A DNA stretch of 64,000 nt from Lachnospiraceae bacterium (GTDB lineage: Bacteria; Bacillota; Clostridia; Lachnospirales; Lachnospiraceae). The stretch spans positions 55,190-119,189 of the forward strand of contig JAFZQU010000012.1 of the NCBI GenBank assembly GCA_017620255.1, written 5' to 3'. Below, piece after piece: positions 16,921 through 26,339 of the stretch (position 1 is its first letter; each line of letters begins with the position of its first letter). Below the pieces are notes generated by a model, which searched no databases, was not told the DNA's origin, and worked only from the letters and a program-made list of their open reading frames with translations. A program made the position numbers and the translations under genes.

Positions 16921-17949
16921 TTACGCATATTTCCTGAGTGAGATCTGCAGGATCCACTCACATAATTCATTAAAAGATCTTCCGATCGCTGCCGCTTCCT
17001 GCGGAACAAGGCTCACCGGTGTCATGCCGGGAAGCGTATTGGCTTCAAGACAGTAACATTCTCCCTCTTCCGTCATGATAAAATCCATTCTTGCATAGGT
17101 GGTGATACCGAGTGCATGATAAGCCTTGACGGCCATTTCCTGTATCGTTTTGGTCGCGGCTTCTCCGATGGGCGCGGGACAGATCTCCGTGGTACTGCCT
17201 GCCTGATATTTGTTTTTATAATCATAAAAACCGGTCAGGGGCACGATCTCCACGATCGGCAGCGCGACACCCTCGATCACGCAGTCGGTCAGTTCGCGTC
17301 CTTCGATATACTGCTCTACAAGAACCTTTCCTTCATAGCGGAATGCCTTTTTGACAGCCTCCCTGTATTCTTCCATCGTTTTGGTGATATAAACACCGAT
17401 ACTGGACCCGCCGGAGCAGATCTTGACCACGCAGGGAAGTTCAGGTTCTCTGGTGTCATCCGGCCCGCTTAAAAGATAACTGTCCGGCGTTTTTACGCCG
17501 TGTGTACGGAACATCTGCTTTGTTAAGAACTTATTCATCGCAAGTGCGGAACTTAAGAAATCCGTTCCGGTATACTTGATGTCAAACAGGTCAAAGGTGG
17601 CCTGGATCTTTCCGTTTTCGCCGCAGTCACCGTGCAGTGCCATGAAGACGATATCCGCATCTTTACAGATCCGGATCACGTTGGGTCCGAACAGCATGTT
17701 GCTCTGATCTTCCCTGCGTTTTTTAACTTCTGCGATATCGGGTTCGTCCACGCTGACCGGCGCTACTTTTTCCGCCCAGTCAATATCCAGATCGAATACC
17801 TTGTCCGGATCGCCTTCGTATCCCAAAAATACATCCAAAAGGATCGTGTCATGTCCGTTTTCTTTCAATGCCTTGTAGATCCTTGAGCCGCTCATCAGGG
17901 ACACATCCCGTTCCGTACTGATCCCGCCGGCAAGAACAACGATTCTCAT
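16921..17949 (-). CDS. ddl: D-alanine--D-alanine ligase
   Basis: A protein of 342 residues of the ATP-grasp family. It begins MRIVVLAGGISTERDVSLMS, has the HGDCGENGKIQATFDLF segment, the ATP-binding VVKICSGGSSIGVYI and KVLVEQYIEGRELT, and the metal-binding end CYCLEANTLPGMTPVSLVPQ. It makes the dipeptide used by MurF, encoded next. The loop residues TGTDF fit a D-Ala/D-Ala ligase. No vanH- or vanX-like neighbours are present, so there is no sign of a resistance ligase. The start codon overlaps the preceding membrane protein gene by 4 bases. Confidence 0.95.
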   Translation of the reverse strand: MRIVVLAGGISTERDVSLMSGSRIYKALKENGHDTILLDVFLGYEGDPDKVFDLDIDWAEKVAPVSVDEPDIAEVKKRREDQSNMLFGPNVIRICKDADIVFMALHGDCGENGKIQATFDLFDIKYTGTDFLSSALAMNKFLTKQMFRTHGVKTPDSYLLSGPDDTREPELPCVVKICSGGSSIGVYITKTMEEYREAVKKAFRYEGKVLVEQYIEGRELTDCVIEGVALPIVEIVPLTGFYDYKNKYQAGSTTEICPAPIGEAATKTIQEMAVKAYHALGITTYARMDFIMTEEGECYCLEANTLPGMTPVSLVPQEAAAIGRSFNELCEWILQISLRKYA

Positions 17950-19613
17950 GATTTTTCCTCCGTAATACCATTTCTTTTTCTTCTGTATAATGCATATACG
18001 ATCAGACCGGCCACCGTCAGTATGCTGGCGGTCATGGCCAGTTTTTGCAGGACCGTTCCCCGGTAATACACAGTCAGCCTGCCCGTCTGCGATCCTGTGT
18101 AGACTCTGCAGGTACCCTTTTCACTGATCGAAACGGGAAGCGATATCTTCCTGCCCTCTGTGTCTGTCAGGGAAGCTGCATATCCCTTGTAATAGACAAA
18201 GGGAGCATCCACATAGTCGTGACTCTCCGAAATGTCCGCTTCCACCCTGTCCTCTATCCTTTCAAACGGAAGATCATCCCCCGTAGCGCTATAGAGGTGT
18301 TCACTCTCGGCAAGGATATCGGAAGCCGTTCCTGTCGCATCCGGCAGCCATTCCCCGGCGATCACATGACCGGTAAACGGTTTGTAGCTGTAATAGTCGT
18401 CCGAATAATCATAATATGTGATGTCCGCATTTCCGATCGAACGGAGTGCGAATGCAAGCGAGATAACGAGCAGAACAACCGTCAGTACTTTCGAACTGCT
18501 CTGCATATAAGGTTCTAAGGACGAACGGATAAAGACCGACAGGATAATGGATGACGCCACGGCAAACATAGCCGTTGCGGGCACGAACAGACGCCACGGA
18601 AACTGTACAAAGGAAAGGTACGGGTTCAGTCTCGCCCAGGGGATCAGATCCGTTGTCAGAACCGCAAAGCCGCAACCGCCGATCAGCAGCCAGTCCGCAT
18701 AACCGATCAGATCACGGTTCTGTGGATTCTTTTTGATCAGTACGCGGAACAGGGCGGGAATGATCAGCCAGTAGCCCATACCCGGGAAATCCATGGAAAA
18801 GATCTTTGAAAACTGCAGCGCGGACTGTTCCAGCGGGATCCAGGCTTCGCTGACCTTCAGGGAACTTGCAAAGAACATTTCCATCGCAGGTACCCAGTAA
18901 AATGCCGTCAGAAGCATGGTCACCGCGATCGTGACACCGAGTCTTAAAAGCGTGGCCGGGTTGTCGCGAAAGCGCTTCCATTTGATCACAAACGCTGCAA
19001 ATCCGAACAGGATCATGAACAGGAATGTATTCGTATGGCACAGCAGGACGCCTGCGTATCCGATCGCAAGAATGTAAGGCCTGTCCATGCCCTCATAGAG
19101 CACATTGTAGATCCCGTAGAGAATAAAAGGCAGAAAGATGAATGCGGTATATTCGCCGACCGCACTCCGGATGTAAATGTCCCCGAGATAGTAAGGCGAG
19201 GTGACCATCAGAACGGAAGCCATGATGGCCGCATAGGGGGATCCCGTCATCTTTTTCACGCAGTACTGCGTACCGAGATAAGTCAGACAGATGCATAGCG
19301 CGATATAGATATGATAACTCGCGTTGATCCCTGCGCCGCATACACGGAGCAGAGCCGGTATATACAGGAAAAGATCCGGATAAAAAAGCGAGCTTGCATA
19401 TCCGGCTCCTCCAAAGAAAAGCACATTGATCCTGCCGAAGGGACGTCCCATCAGGATGCCTTCTTTCAGGCTCTCAATGCGCAGAAGATGATAATCGAGA
19501 TCGTGTCCGTTGATACAGTATTTCGTGATGACCGGGCTGCAGACTGCGATCACCGTTACAAAAAACACGAATACCGCTATTCTGTTTTCCTGTTCCCTGA
19601 ACCACTTTTTCAT
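17946..19613 (-). CDS. Large polytopic membrane protein (GT-C/YfhO-like, PTPS-related)
   Basis: A protein of 555 residues with about ten to eleven membrane helices and an extracellular C-terminal domain of about 130 residues before a last helix. The early segment NGHDLDYHLLRIESLKEGI, with acidic residues in the first loop after helix 1, fits membrane glycosyltransferases of the GT-C type and the 6-pyruvoyl-tetrahydropterin-synthase-related membrane proteins. The terminal domain (DLPFERIEDRVEADI...YKGYAASL) is beta-rich and resembles the YfhO tail. A role in transfer of sugars to cell-envelope polymers is possible, and its coupling to ddl and murF supports an envelope function. No activity can be assigned. 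Confidence 0.65.
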   Translation of the reverse strand: MKKWFREQENRIAVFVFFVTVIAVCSPVITKYCINGHDLDYHLLRIESLKEGILMGRPFGRINVLFFGGAGYASSLFYPDLFLYIPALLRVCGAGINASYHIYIALCICLTYLGTQYCVKKMTGSPYAAIMASVLMVTSPYYLGDIYIRSAVGEYTAFIFLPFILYGIYNVLYEGMDRPYILAIGYAGVLLCHTNTFLFMILFGFAAFVIKWKRFRDNPATLLRLGVTIAVTMLLTAFYWVPAMEMFFASSLKVSEAWIPLEQSALQFSKIFSMDFPGMGYWLIIPALFRVLIKKNPQNRDLIGYADWLLIGGCGFAVLTTDLIPWARLNPYLSFVQFPWRLFVPATAMFAVASSIILSVFIRSSLEPYMQSSSKVLTVVLLVISLAFALRSIGNADITYYDYSDDYYSYKPFTGHVIAGEWLPDATGTASDILAESEHLYSATGDDLPFERIEDRVEADISESHDYVDAPFVYYKGYAASLTDTEGRKISLPVSISEKGTCRVYTGSQTGRLTVYYRGTVLQKLAMTASILTVAGLIVYALYRRKRNGITEEKS

Positions 19614-19631
19614 GTCATATCCTGTATGGGA

Positions 19632-21020
19632 TCATTCCGCCATGAGATCGGAAAACGACAGGGTTACGTCATTATTGTCATTTTCCACATAGATCGTATA
19701 ACTCTTGGTGATGAATCCCGATTTACTCAGAGTGATGGTGTGTGAACCCGTAACTTTGCCTGTGGAAACAGGTGCCACACCGATATAATTGCCGTCCAGA
19801 TACACTTCCACCTCTTTGGGCGATTCCACGTAGATCTTCTTGTTTTCGGAGATCGTCGTTGTAGTCTCCGTCGTCTGGTCGGCAGATGTAGTGTCCGCTG
19901 TGGATACCGGAGCGCTTTCCGTTTCTTCCGTAACGGTATTTTCCGTCTCTCCTGCAGCCGGCGGTGTCTGTGTATTCTGATCGCTTTCATCCGTTTCGTC
20001 TTCCGGGAGCGGATCAAGTGCGATCTCTACGTTCGCATAATCATTACCGACTTTGATATTGGTCTCGACTGTCTGATAACCCGCTGCCGTGACTTTTATC
20101 TTATGCGTTCCGTATTCGAGCGGAACCCTGTCTTCATAATCCGTGATCTCGTCATCTATGTACAGCTGGGCGTATTCCGGTGACAGATCAAACTGTACAT
20201 GTGCGATCGCAACTTCTTCCACTTTGATCTTTGACAGATCCAGCTTTGTTTCTTCGTCGCGTACGATCACCACGTTTTCTTCGCCGGCATATCCGCGGTT
20301 TGTGACTTTGACTCTGTAACGGCCTTCCGGAACGGGAAGGAGCATCTCTTCCGTGATCGGACGGATGATCTTCTGACCGACCTCGATCCAGCCGCCGATA
20401 AAGTATGCATCATTCTCGATCCTCAGATATCCGTGGCCCTTTTCGACGATGATCGAGCACACTTTTCGATTATACCCTTTGATCGTTAATGTGTCTATAT
20501 TCGTGATATCCATCAGACGCACCGGCGCGTCCTCCGAAAAAGTCATCAGATCGGCTCCGAACTGGTAGGCTTCTCCCATGATGGTCATCTTCTTACGATT
20601 CGCATCGATCTCATAATCCGTCATATCCGTCATGGTCCACGTCTGCGATGATATGCTGACGCTGAGGAGCTGCCCGCTATGCTTTGAATAGACGATATCC
20701 AGCACTTCCCCGTTTTTGATCTCGGATACGGTAATGCTGTTTCCGTATTTGTTCCGGAACGGAACAGTCGCATCATAGGTCAGTTCATAGTCATCCACAC
20801 TGCCGAGTCGTCTGACGCGCAGTTTTTTATCTGCAGTCAGCTTTTCCAAAAGGACAACGACATCGGACGTCTGCAGATCATCGAGACTTACGACCTCTTC
20901 AGTCTGCGGTACTTCCGTCTTCGCAGGCTTGTTGCGTTTCTGGTATTCATTTGTGATCAGGAAAGCACTTAGGATCGCAAGCGACAATATAAAGGCGATC
21001 GGTACAATGGCTCTTTTCAC
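19632..21020 (-). CDS. Membrane-anchored PEGA-domain protein
   Basis: The start chosen is GTG 21020, seven bases after GGGAG at the end of cca; an ATG at 21038 is in frame but has no ribosome site. The 462-residue product has one N-terminal helix (IVPIAFILSLAILSAFLI) and is otherwise extracellular. A beta-rich middle region is followed by a PEGA repeat (ARLQ-type pattern in AQLYIDDEITDYEDRVPLEY), a Thr/Glu-rich linker of about 60 residues (ETENTVTEETESAPVSTADT) and a second clear PEGA repeat (KEVEVYLDGNYIGVAPVSTG). PEGA domains occur in surface and S-layer proteins and probably bind the wall. Two more degenerate copies may lie upstream. Confidence 0.75.
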   Translation of the reverse strand: MKRAIVPIAFILSLAILSAFLITNEYQKRNKPAKTEVPQTEEVVSLDDLQTSDVVVLLEKLTADKKLRVRRLGSVDDYELTYDATVPFRNKYGNSITVSEIKNGEVLDIVYSKHSGQLLSVSISSQTWTMTDMTDYEIDANRKKMTIMGEAYQFGADLMTFSEDAPVRLMDITNIDTLTIKGYNRKVCSIIVEKGHGYLRIENDAYFIGGWIEVGQKIIRPITEEMLLPVPEGRYRVKVTNRGYAGEENVVIVRDEETKLDLSKIKVEEVAIAHVQFDLSPEYAQLYIDDEITDYEDRVPLEYGTHKIKVTAAGYQTVETNIKVGNDYANVEIALDPLPEDETDESDQNTQTPPAAGETENTVTEETESAPVSTADTTSADQTTETTTTISENKKIYVESPKEVEVYLDGNYIGVAPVSTGKVTGSHTITLSKSGFITKSYTIYVENDNNDVTLSFSDLMAE

Positions 21021-21024
21021 GTTC

Positions 21025-22230
21025 TTACTCCCGTTCATTCCGGACCAGTGCCAGCAGTTTCTCCCTGTCATTGAGGGAAGGATCGATCAGCACGCGGTCA
21101 AATAATCCTCTTAATGTATCTCCCAGTTCTTTTCCGGGACGCATATCAAATTCGCGCATCAGATCATTGCCCGTTACGGCAAGATCTTTCAGGGAAAGGC
21201 AGTCTCCGTTCGTAAAGATCTGCCGGGTGAGAACCTCCAGACTGTCCAGATAAGCCTTATCCTGTTTTGCAAGGGCTCTCTTCAGTTCCAGGAGCGGTCC
21301 GATCAGACCGGTACCTGTCTCAACGATCAGATGGCGTACGGCAGGAAGCTCCGCGGCCGGTTTGTCCATTGCATGCTCCGTCAGTGTTGTCACGATACGG
21401 ATTGTTTCGTTGTCGTATTTCAGCCGTTTCAGGATCTGCTTTGCAGACCCCGTATAACATAGCAGGATGGCGAGGCGGATCAGAATATCATCTGTATTCT
21501 GCAGTGCCTTGCAGACTTCGTCCTGCTTATCCTTATCCAGTGCATCGTATTCATTTAATACGATTTCCGTGATGCCCGCAGCACACACATCCCTGAGCCG
21601 TTCCGGATGCGGTGATGCCAGAAGTTTATGCAGTTCGTCGCGGATACGCTCCGCGCTGATATCCCGCAGATTTTCGCGATATGCACGGATGCCCTTCTCT
21701 GTCTTTGTATCGATCCGGTAGTCAAGCTGCGCGGCAAAACGCAGGGCGCGCAGGATCCGCAGGGCGTCTTCCGAAAACCGTTCGTCAGGATCGCCGACGG
21801 CACGGATGCATTTCCTTTGTATATCTCCCATTCCGTCAAACAGATCCACAAGTCCCGTCTCGTCGTTATAGGCCATCGCGTTGATGGTAAAATCACGGCG
21901 TTTCAGATCCTCTTCCAGACTGGAGGTAAACGTGACGTTTTTGGGATGGCGGTTATCTTCGTAAGCCCCGTCCACGCGGTAGGTTGTAACCTCAAAACCG
22001 TCACGGCCAAGCATGACCGTCACGGTTCCGTGCAGGATCCCCGTATCAACTGTGCGTCTGAAAAGGCTTTTGATCTCCTGCGGTTTGGCCGACGTGGTAA
22101 TATCCCAGTCTTTCGGCGTCCGGACGAGCAGGGAATCCCTGACACACCCGCCAACCGCATAGGCTTCATAGCCCGCTTTCTGCAGCGTTTTTATGATCTG
22201 TTGCACTTTCTCCGGTAATTCTATTTTCAT
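21025..22230 (-). CDS. cca: CCA tRNA nucleotidyltransferase / polynucleotide polymerase family
   Basis: A protein of 401 residues with the class II nucleotidyltransferase head: AVGGCVRDSLL, the catalytic DWDITTSA, RRDFTINAMAYN and the RNA-binding block EDALRILRALRFAAQLDYRI. It adds or repairs the 3' CCA of tRNAs, which fits the tRNAs in this window not encoding CCA. The C-terminal body region is helical and of normal size; no HD domain motif is evident. It is followed by the PEGA protein gene with almost no gap. A TATAAT box lies only seven bases before its start codon (see findings). Confidence 0.93.
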   Translation of the reverse strand: MKIELPEKVQQIIKTLQKAGYEAYAVGGCVRDSLLVRTPKDWDITTSAKPQEIKSLFRRTVDTGILHGTVTVMLGRDGFEVTTYRVDGAYEDNRHPKNVTFTSSLEEDLKRRDFTINAMAYNDETGLVDLFDGMGDIQRKCIRAVGDPDERFSEDALRILRALRFAAQLDYRIDTKTEKGIRAYRENLRDISAERIRDELHKLLASPHPERLRDVCAAGITEIVLNEYDALDKDKQDEVCKALQNTDDILIRLAILLCYTGSAKQILKRLKYDNETIRIVTTLTEHAMDKPAAELPAVRHLIVETGTGLIGPLLELKRALAKQDKAYLDSLEVLTRQIFTNGDCLSLKDLAVTGNDLMREFDMRPGKELGDTLRGLFDRVLIDPSLNDREKLLALVRNERE

Positions 22231-22237
22231 GCCTTCT

Positions 22238-22243
22238 ATTATA
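22238..22243 (-). promoter_or_regulatory. Extended -10 box immediately before cca
   Basis: Minus strand TGGTATAAT is a TGn-extended consensus -10 element ending seven bases before the cca ATG at 22230. A transcript starting at the usual distance would have no leader or one base. No good -35 box is present. Confidence 0.45.
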
Positions 22244-22265
22244 CCATAAAAACGTGATCATCCAT

Positions 22266-22297
22266 AAAAAAGGAAGATCCGACGCATCGGATCTTCC
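22266..22297 (-). terminator. Rho-independent terminator after ackA
   Basis: Minus strand: an 11-bp perfect stem GGAAGATCCGA / TCGGATCTTCC with a 4-base loop, then T6. It ends the proS-ackA transcript and lies 36 bases ahead of cca. Confidence 0.9.
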
Positions 22298-22312
22298 CGT
22301 AAAGTACGCTTT

Positions 22313-23503
22313 TTATACCAGGCGGACCGTTTCTCTTGCGATCGCGAGTTCTTCGTTGGTGGGAACCACCATGACCGTTACCTTTGCCTGATCGGAGGAG
22401 ATCACCCGCTCCTCGCCGCGGCAGTTATTCTTTTCGGGAACAACGTCAGCACCGAGATATCCGAGATAGGATACGATCTGTTCTCTTCCGGGCGGATTGT
22501 TCTCACCGACACCGGCTGTGAAAACGATCACATCCACGCCGTTCATGGCTGCGGCATAAGAGCCGATGTACTTGGCTACCCGGTAATAATATGTATCCAG
22601 TGTGTCGATGGCCCACTGGTTGCCTTCTTTTGCGGCCGCTTCCAGATCCCTGAAATCGGAGGATACGCCGGAGAGACCAAGAACGCCTGATTTCTTGTTC
22701 AGTACATCCGTTACCTGCGCAAGTGTCAGATTCTCTTTGCCTGCGACAAAGCCGAGGATCGCCGGATCCAGATCACCGGATCTGGTTCCCATGATCAGTC
22801 CTTCAAGCGGTGTCAGGCCCATGCTGGTGTCAACGCATTTTCCGTTCATGACGGCTGAGATGCTCGCACCGTTACCAAGGTGGCAGACGATCGTCTTCAG
22901 TGCCGTGTAATCCTTCCCGAGGATCTCGGCAACGCGCTTACTTACATAGCTGTGGCTGGTACCGTGAAAACCGTAACGGCGTACTTTGTATTTCTCATAG
23001 TATTCATGCGGCAGACCGTAGAAATATGCCTTCTTCGGCATCGTCTGATGAAACGCCGTATCGAAAACGGCTACCATCGGCACATTCGGCATCAGTTCCT
23101 GGCAGGCACAGATCCCGATCAGGTTGGCCGGGTTATGCAGCGGTGCCAGATCATTGCAGGCCTCGATCGCTTTCATAACAGATTCATCGATCACAACGGA
23201 TTCCGCAAAGGATTCTCCGCCATGCACCACTCTGTGCCCTACGGCTCCGATCTCGGAAAGAGATGCGATCACGCCGTTTTGTGCATCTGTCAGGCTCTTG
23301 ATCACAAGTTCCACAGCCACGGTATGATTTGGCATATCCACCTGTGTCTGGATCTTGTCTTTGCCGGCCGGCTGATGCGTCAGGCAGCTTCCGTCAATCC
23401 CTATGCGCTCGCACAGCCCCTTTGCCAATACCTTCTCACTGTCGGAATCGATCAGCTGGTACTTCAGGGAACTGCTCCCACAATTGATCACTAATACATT
23501 CAT
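22313..23503 (-). CDS. ackA: Acetate kinase
   Basis: A protein of 396 residues, standard for AckA. It begins [19 protein letters not shown], and has the signatures [61 protein letters not shown] with the ATP site, TRSGDLDP and the C-terminal [16 protein letters not shown]. It converts acetyl phosphate and ADP to acetate and ATP, the substrate-level phosphorylation step of acetate fermentation. The partner pta, usually adjacent, is not in this window. The gene follows proS by 26 bases with AGGAGA and a separate hairpin terminator after it. Confidence 0.96.
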   Translation of the reverse strand: MNVLVINCGSSSLKYQLIDSDSEKVLAKGLCERIGIDGSCLTHQPAGKDKIQTQVDMPNHTVAVELVIKSLTDAQNGVIASLSEIGAVGHRVVHGGESFAESVVIDESVMKAIEACNDLAPLHNPANLIGICACQELMPNVPMVAVFDTAFHQTMPKKAYFYGLPHEYYEKYKVRRYGFHGTSHSYVSKRVAEILGKDYTALKTIVCHLGNGASISAVMNGKCVDTSMGLTPLEGLIMGTRSGDLDPAILGFVAGKENLTLAQVTDVLNKKSGVLGLSGVSSDFRDLEAAAKEGNQWAIDTLDTYYYRVAKYIGSYAAAMNGVDVIVFTAGVGENNPPGREQIVSYLGYLGADVVPEKNNCRGEERVISSDQAKVTVMVVPTNEELAIARETVRLV

Positions 23504-23529
23504 TACTGGTCTCCTTTTCTTGTATGTTT

Positions 23530-24966
23530 TTAATATGCTTTACCCCAATAAACCATGTGTTTGGCGGGTTTTCCGCAACATACACAGGTGTCTGAGATGT
23601 GCTCCTGTTCAAACGGCATACAGCGGCTGGTCACAGCCAGTTTTTCCTTGATCTCGTCTTCACATGCCCGGTCGCCGCACCACATTGCCTTGACAAATCC
23701 GGTCTTCTCTGCAAAGATCTGCTCGAACTCTTCCCTGGAAGTCGCGGTGAATGTGTTGGCATCACGGCGTTCTCTTGCACGGTTGAGCATGTCAATCTGG
23801 ATCGTATCAAGCAACGCGGGTACTTTTTCGGAGATCTCGCCGATGTTTACCTCGATCTTTTCGCCCGTATCGCGTCTTGCCAGGATCGCTTTCCCGTTCT
23901 CGATATCTTTCGGTCCGATCTCGATCCGGATCGGAATACCGCGCATCTCCTGTTCGGCAAACTTCCATCCGGGGCTCTTTTCCGAATCATCCACTTTAAC
24001 ACGGATCCCGACTTCGTTCAGGGCTTTGCGGATCTCTTCCGCTTTGGAAAGCACGCCCTCCGCCTGCTGCCGGATCGGAACGATCATCACCTGTGTCGGT
24101 GCGACGCGTGGCGGCAGCACCAGTCCGGAATTGTCGCCATGCACCATGATGATGGCACCGATCAGTCTGGTGGTCGTTCCCCAGGATGTCTGGAACGGAT
24201 ATTTCAGGGTATTGTCTTTATCGGTGTACTGGATATCAAACGCTCTTGCAAATCCGTCTCCGAAATTGTGGCTGGTACCGGACTGCAATGCTTTTCCGTC
24301 ATGCATCAGCGCCTCGATCGTATAAGTCGCCTGCGCACCTGCAAATTTCTCTTTCTCTGTCTTTCTGCCTTTTACGACAGGAATCGCAAGCACCTGCTCG
24401 CAGAAATCCGCATACACGTTCAGCATCATGATCGTCCGCTCTTCGGCTTCTTCCGCCGTTGCATGGATCGTATGACCTTCCTGCCACAAAAACTCCCTGG
24501 AACGTAAGAAAGGTCTGGTCTCTTTTTCCCAGCGCACGACTGAGCACCACTGGTTATAATTCTTGGGGAGATCCCTGTAGGAATGTACTTCGTTTTTGTA
24601 AAAATCACAGAAGAGCGTTTCCGAAGTCGGACGCACGCACATTTTTTCCTGCAGCGGCTGCAGACCGCCCATTGTTACCCAGGCAACCTCCGGCGCAAAA
24701 CCTTCCACATGATCTTTTTCCTTTTCCAAAAGGCTTTCGGGGATAAACATCGGCAGGTAGACATTCTCAACGCCCGTATCTTTAAAGCGCCTGTCCATCT
24801 GGCTCTGGATCAGTTCCCAGATCGCATATCCCGCCGGTTTGAAGACCATACATCCCTTTACGGACGTATAATCGATCAGATCCGCCTTTTTAACAACATC
24901 CGTGTACCATTGTGCGAAGTCCTCCTCCATGGAAGTGATGGCTTCGACCATTTTCTTCTCGCTCAT
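23530..24966 (-). CDS. proS: Prolyl-tRNA synthetase, type 3 (archaeal/eukaryotic-like)
   Basis: A protein of 478 residues, far shorter than the roughly 570-residue bacterial type because it lacks the inserted editing domain. Class II motifs are visible: motif 2 [20 protein letters not shown] and motif 3 [20 protein letters not shown], followed by the anticodon-binding domain from [10 protein letters not shown]. The C-terminus has a Cys-rich zinc module (WCGDRACED...[18 protein letters not shown]) ending in the conserved Tyr, typical of type 3. It charges tRNA-Pro, and a tRNA-Pro (CGG) lies at 59970. Without the INS domain, Ala-tRNA-Pro must be cleared by a free-standing YbaK-like protein, not seen here. 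Confidence 0.95.
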   Translation of the reverse strand: MSEKKMVEAITSMEEDFAQWYTDVVKKADLIDYTSVKGCMVFKPAGYAIWELIQSQMDRRFKDTGVENVYLPMFIPESLLEKEKDHVEGFAPEVAWVTMGGLQPLQEKMCVRPTSETLFCDFYKNEVHSYRDLPKNYNQWCSVVRWEKETRPFLRSREFLWQEGHTIHATAEEAEERTIMMLNVYADFCEQVLAIPVVKGRKTEKEKFAGAQATYTIEALMHDGKALQSGTSHNFGDGFARAFDIQYTDKDNTLKYPFQTSWGTTTRLIGAIIMVHGDNSGLVLPPRVAPTQVMIVPIRQQAEGVLSKAEEIRKALNEVGIRVKVDDSEKSPGWKFAEQEMRGIPIRIEIGPKDIENGKAILARRDTGEKIEVNIGEISEKVPALLDTIQIDMLNRARERRDANTFTATSREEFEQIFAEKTGFVKAMWCGDRACEDEIKEKLAVTSRCMPFEQEHISDTCVCCGKPAKHMVYWGKAY

Positions 24967-24974
24967 AACTGCTC

Positions 24975-25268
24975 CTATTGAATATAAGTTTGATTTTGAT
25001 ATAGAAAGTTCTTATATCGCTTTTTTAAGATATTATACCGGACGATCGTGATGATGACCGAAAACAGCGGCACAATGACCGTAAAGACAACGGCAATAAA
25101 CGTCGCCAGAAGCACGACCGCGGGTGCGGGGTGTCCGTGTGCTTCCGGATTCGCTATCGCCGTATCCGCATAAGCGCCAAGGGTGATCATAACAACATCC
25201 AGAATGATCTGGGCCGGTATCAGAATGAGCCAGAACAATGCAACAGCCGGATGTTTCGGTTTCTTCAT
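24975..25268 (-). CDS. Small two-helix membrane protein, unknown function
   Basis: A protein of 97 residues from ATG 25268, six bases after AGGGGAG; a GTG two codons earlier would be too close to that site. Two long hydrophobic segments are visible, [20 protein letters not shown] and [20 protein letters not shown], with a His/Pro-containing loop ([11 protein letters not shown]) between them and a basic cytoplasmic tail ([16 protein letters not shown]). I do not recognise the family. It is coupled to the preceding small gene, whose stop lies two bases before its start, and ends 8 bases before proS. Confidence 0.6.
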   Translation of the reverse strand: MKKPKHPAVALFWLILIPAQIILDVVMITLGAYADTAIANPEAHGHPAPAVVLLATFIAVVFTVIVPLFSVIITIVRYNILKKRYKNFLYQNQTYIQ

Positions 25269-25270
25269 GA

Positions 25271-25564
25271 TCACTCCCCTGTTTTTTCGTATCTCTTAAA
25301 GATCTTATCCGCGCCGCACACATGTTTTGTGCCGTCCGCGTCGATAATAACATAGTCGCCCTGCTCGATGAATGTGCGGCCTCTCTTGTGCGTGATATAG
25401 GGCGTTACGACCAATCCGCTGTCCTTGGTGACACGGATCAGTCTGTCCGTCACGATCCAGCCCTTCGTAACAACATCCGAAAACGGCTCCCAGCCGTCTT
25501 CCAGTCCGGAATCAATGGCGTATTCATAGACATCTGCTACGATCGGTGTTCTTTTACATTTCAT
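25271..25564 (-). CDS. Small hypothetical protein, phage-like
   Basis: A soluble protein of 97 residues, starting at ATG 25564 behind AGGGGG. It begins MKCKRTPIVADVYEYAID and ends with a beta-rich part, EQGDYVIIDADGTKHVCGAD followed by KIFKRYEKTG. The last stretch resembles small proteins encoded in phages and prophages of clostridia, which have no known function. No other phage genes are near, so this may be a remnant or a domesticated gene. It has its own promoter right after the response regulator stop, and heads the short run to proS and ackA. Confidence 0.5.
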   Translation of the reverse strand: MKCKRTPIVADVYEYAIDSGLEDGWEPFSDVVTKGWIVTDRLIRVTKDSGLVVTPYITHKRGRTFIEQGDYVIIDADGTKHVCGADKIFKRYEKTGE

Positions 25565-25615
25565 ACTGTATACCCCCTGTCAATCTCTGTGCAAAACAAA
25601 AATACCCCTGCAGTT

Positions 25616-25644
25616 ACTATATTACATGATTTTGCCCAAAACAA
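25616..25644 (-). promoter_or_regulatory. Promoter of the small-gene/proS/ackA run
   Basis: Minus strand TTGTTT (25644-25639), 17 bases, TATAGT (25621-25616), about 50 bases ahead of the ATG at 25564. It directly follows the stop of the response regulator at 25650. Confidence 0.5.
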
Positions 25645-25649
25645 CAACT

Positions 25650-26339
25650 CTATACCTTAAAGCGGTAGCCTACGCCCCAGATAGTCTCTATGTACTGCGG
25701 ATTGGATGTGTCGAATTCGATCTTCTCGCGGATCTTCTTGATATGGACCGTGACCGTTGCGATATCACCGATGGAATCCATATCCCAGATCTTCCGGAAC
25801 AGTTCCTCTTTGGTGAATACGTGGTTCGGATTCTGTGCCAGGAAAGTCAGCAGGTCGAATTCCTTTGTCGTAAACGCTTTTTCTTCCCCGTTGATGTATA
25901 CCCTGCGGGCGGTCTTGTCGATCTTTAAGCCACGGATCTCAATGACTTCGTTGGTATTGGGATTGGTCCCGATCAGGCGCTCATATCTGGCCAGATGCGC
26001 CTTGACTCTTGCGACCAGTTCGCTCGGGCTGAACGGCTTGGTCATGTAATCATCCGCGCCAAGGCCCAGACCCCGGATCTTGTCGATATCGTCCTTCTTG
26101 GCAGATACCATGATGATCGGCGTATTCTTGGCTTTCCGGATCTCCTTGCAGATCTCGAATCCGTCAACGCCCGGAAGCATCAGATCCAGAATGAAGAGAT
26201 CGTAGTCTTCGTGCAGTGCGCGGTCAAGCCCTTTCGTTCCGTCATTTTCAATGATCACTTCAAAATCAGACAGTTCCAGATAGTCTTTTTCCAGTTCCGC
26301 AATGGCTTCCTCATCTTCAATAATCAGTATTCTGCTCAT
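25650..26339 (-). CDS. OmpR/PhoB family response regulator
   Basis: A protein of 229 residues. The receiver domain begins MSRILIIEDEEAIAELEKDY and has the phospho-Asp in DLFILDLMLPGVDGFE, Ser in IMVSAKK and Lys in YMTKPFSPSELVARV. The winged helix includes FTTKEFDLLTFLAQNPNHVF, TVTVHIKKIREKI and TIWGVGYRFKV. It overlaps the 3' end of the kinase gene by 23 bases and forms a two-component system with it. The kinase-first gene order is less common than regulator-first. The target genes are not evident from the neighbourhood. Confidence 0.93.
   Translation of the reverse strand: MSRILIIEDEEAIAELEKDYLELSDFEVIIENDGTKGLDRALHEDYDLFILDLMLPGVDGFEICKEIRKAKNTPIIMVSAKKDDIDKIRGLGLGADDYMTKPFSPSELVARVKAHLARYERLIGTNPNTNEVIEIRGLKIDKTARRVYINGEEKAFTTKEFDLLTFLAQNPNHVFTKEELFRKIWDMDSIGDIATVTVHIKKIREKIEFDTSNPQYIETIWGVGYRFKV

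Noticed and set aside
16921..17949. ddl as a vancomycin-resistance D-Ala-D-Lac ligase
   Set aside because: No vanH, vanX or regulatory genes nearby and the gene is coupled to murF as in normal wall synthesis.
25271..25564. Prophage remnant around the small phage-like gene
   Set aside because: Only one phage-like gene is present, flanked by ordinary chromosomal genes with their own promoters.
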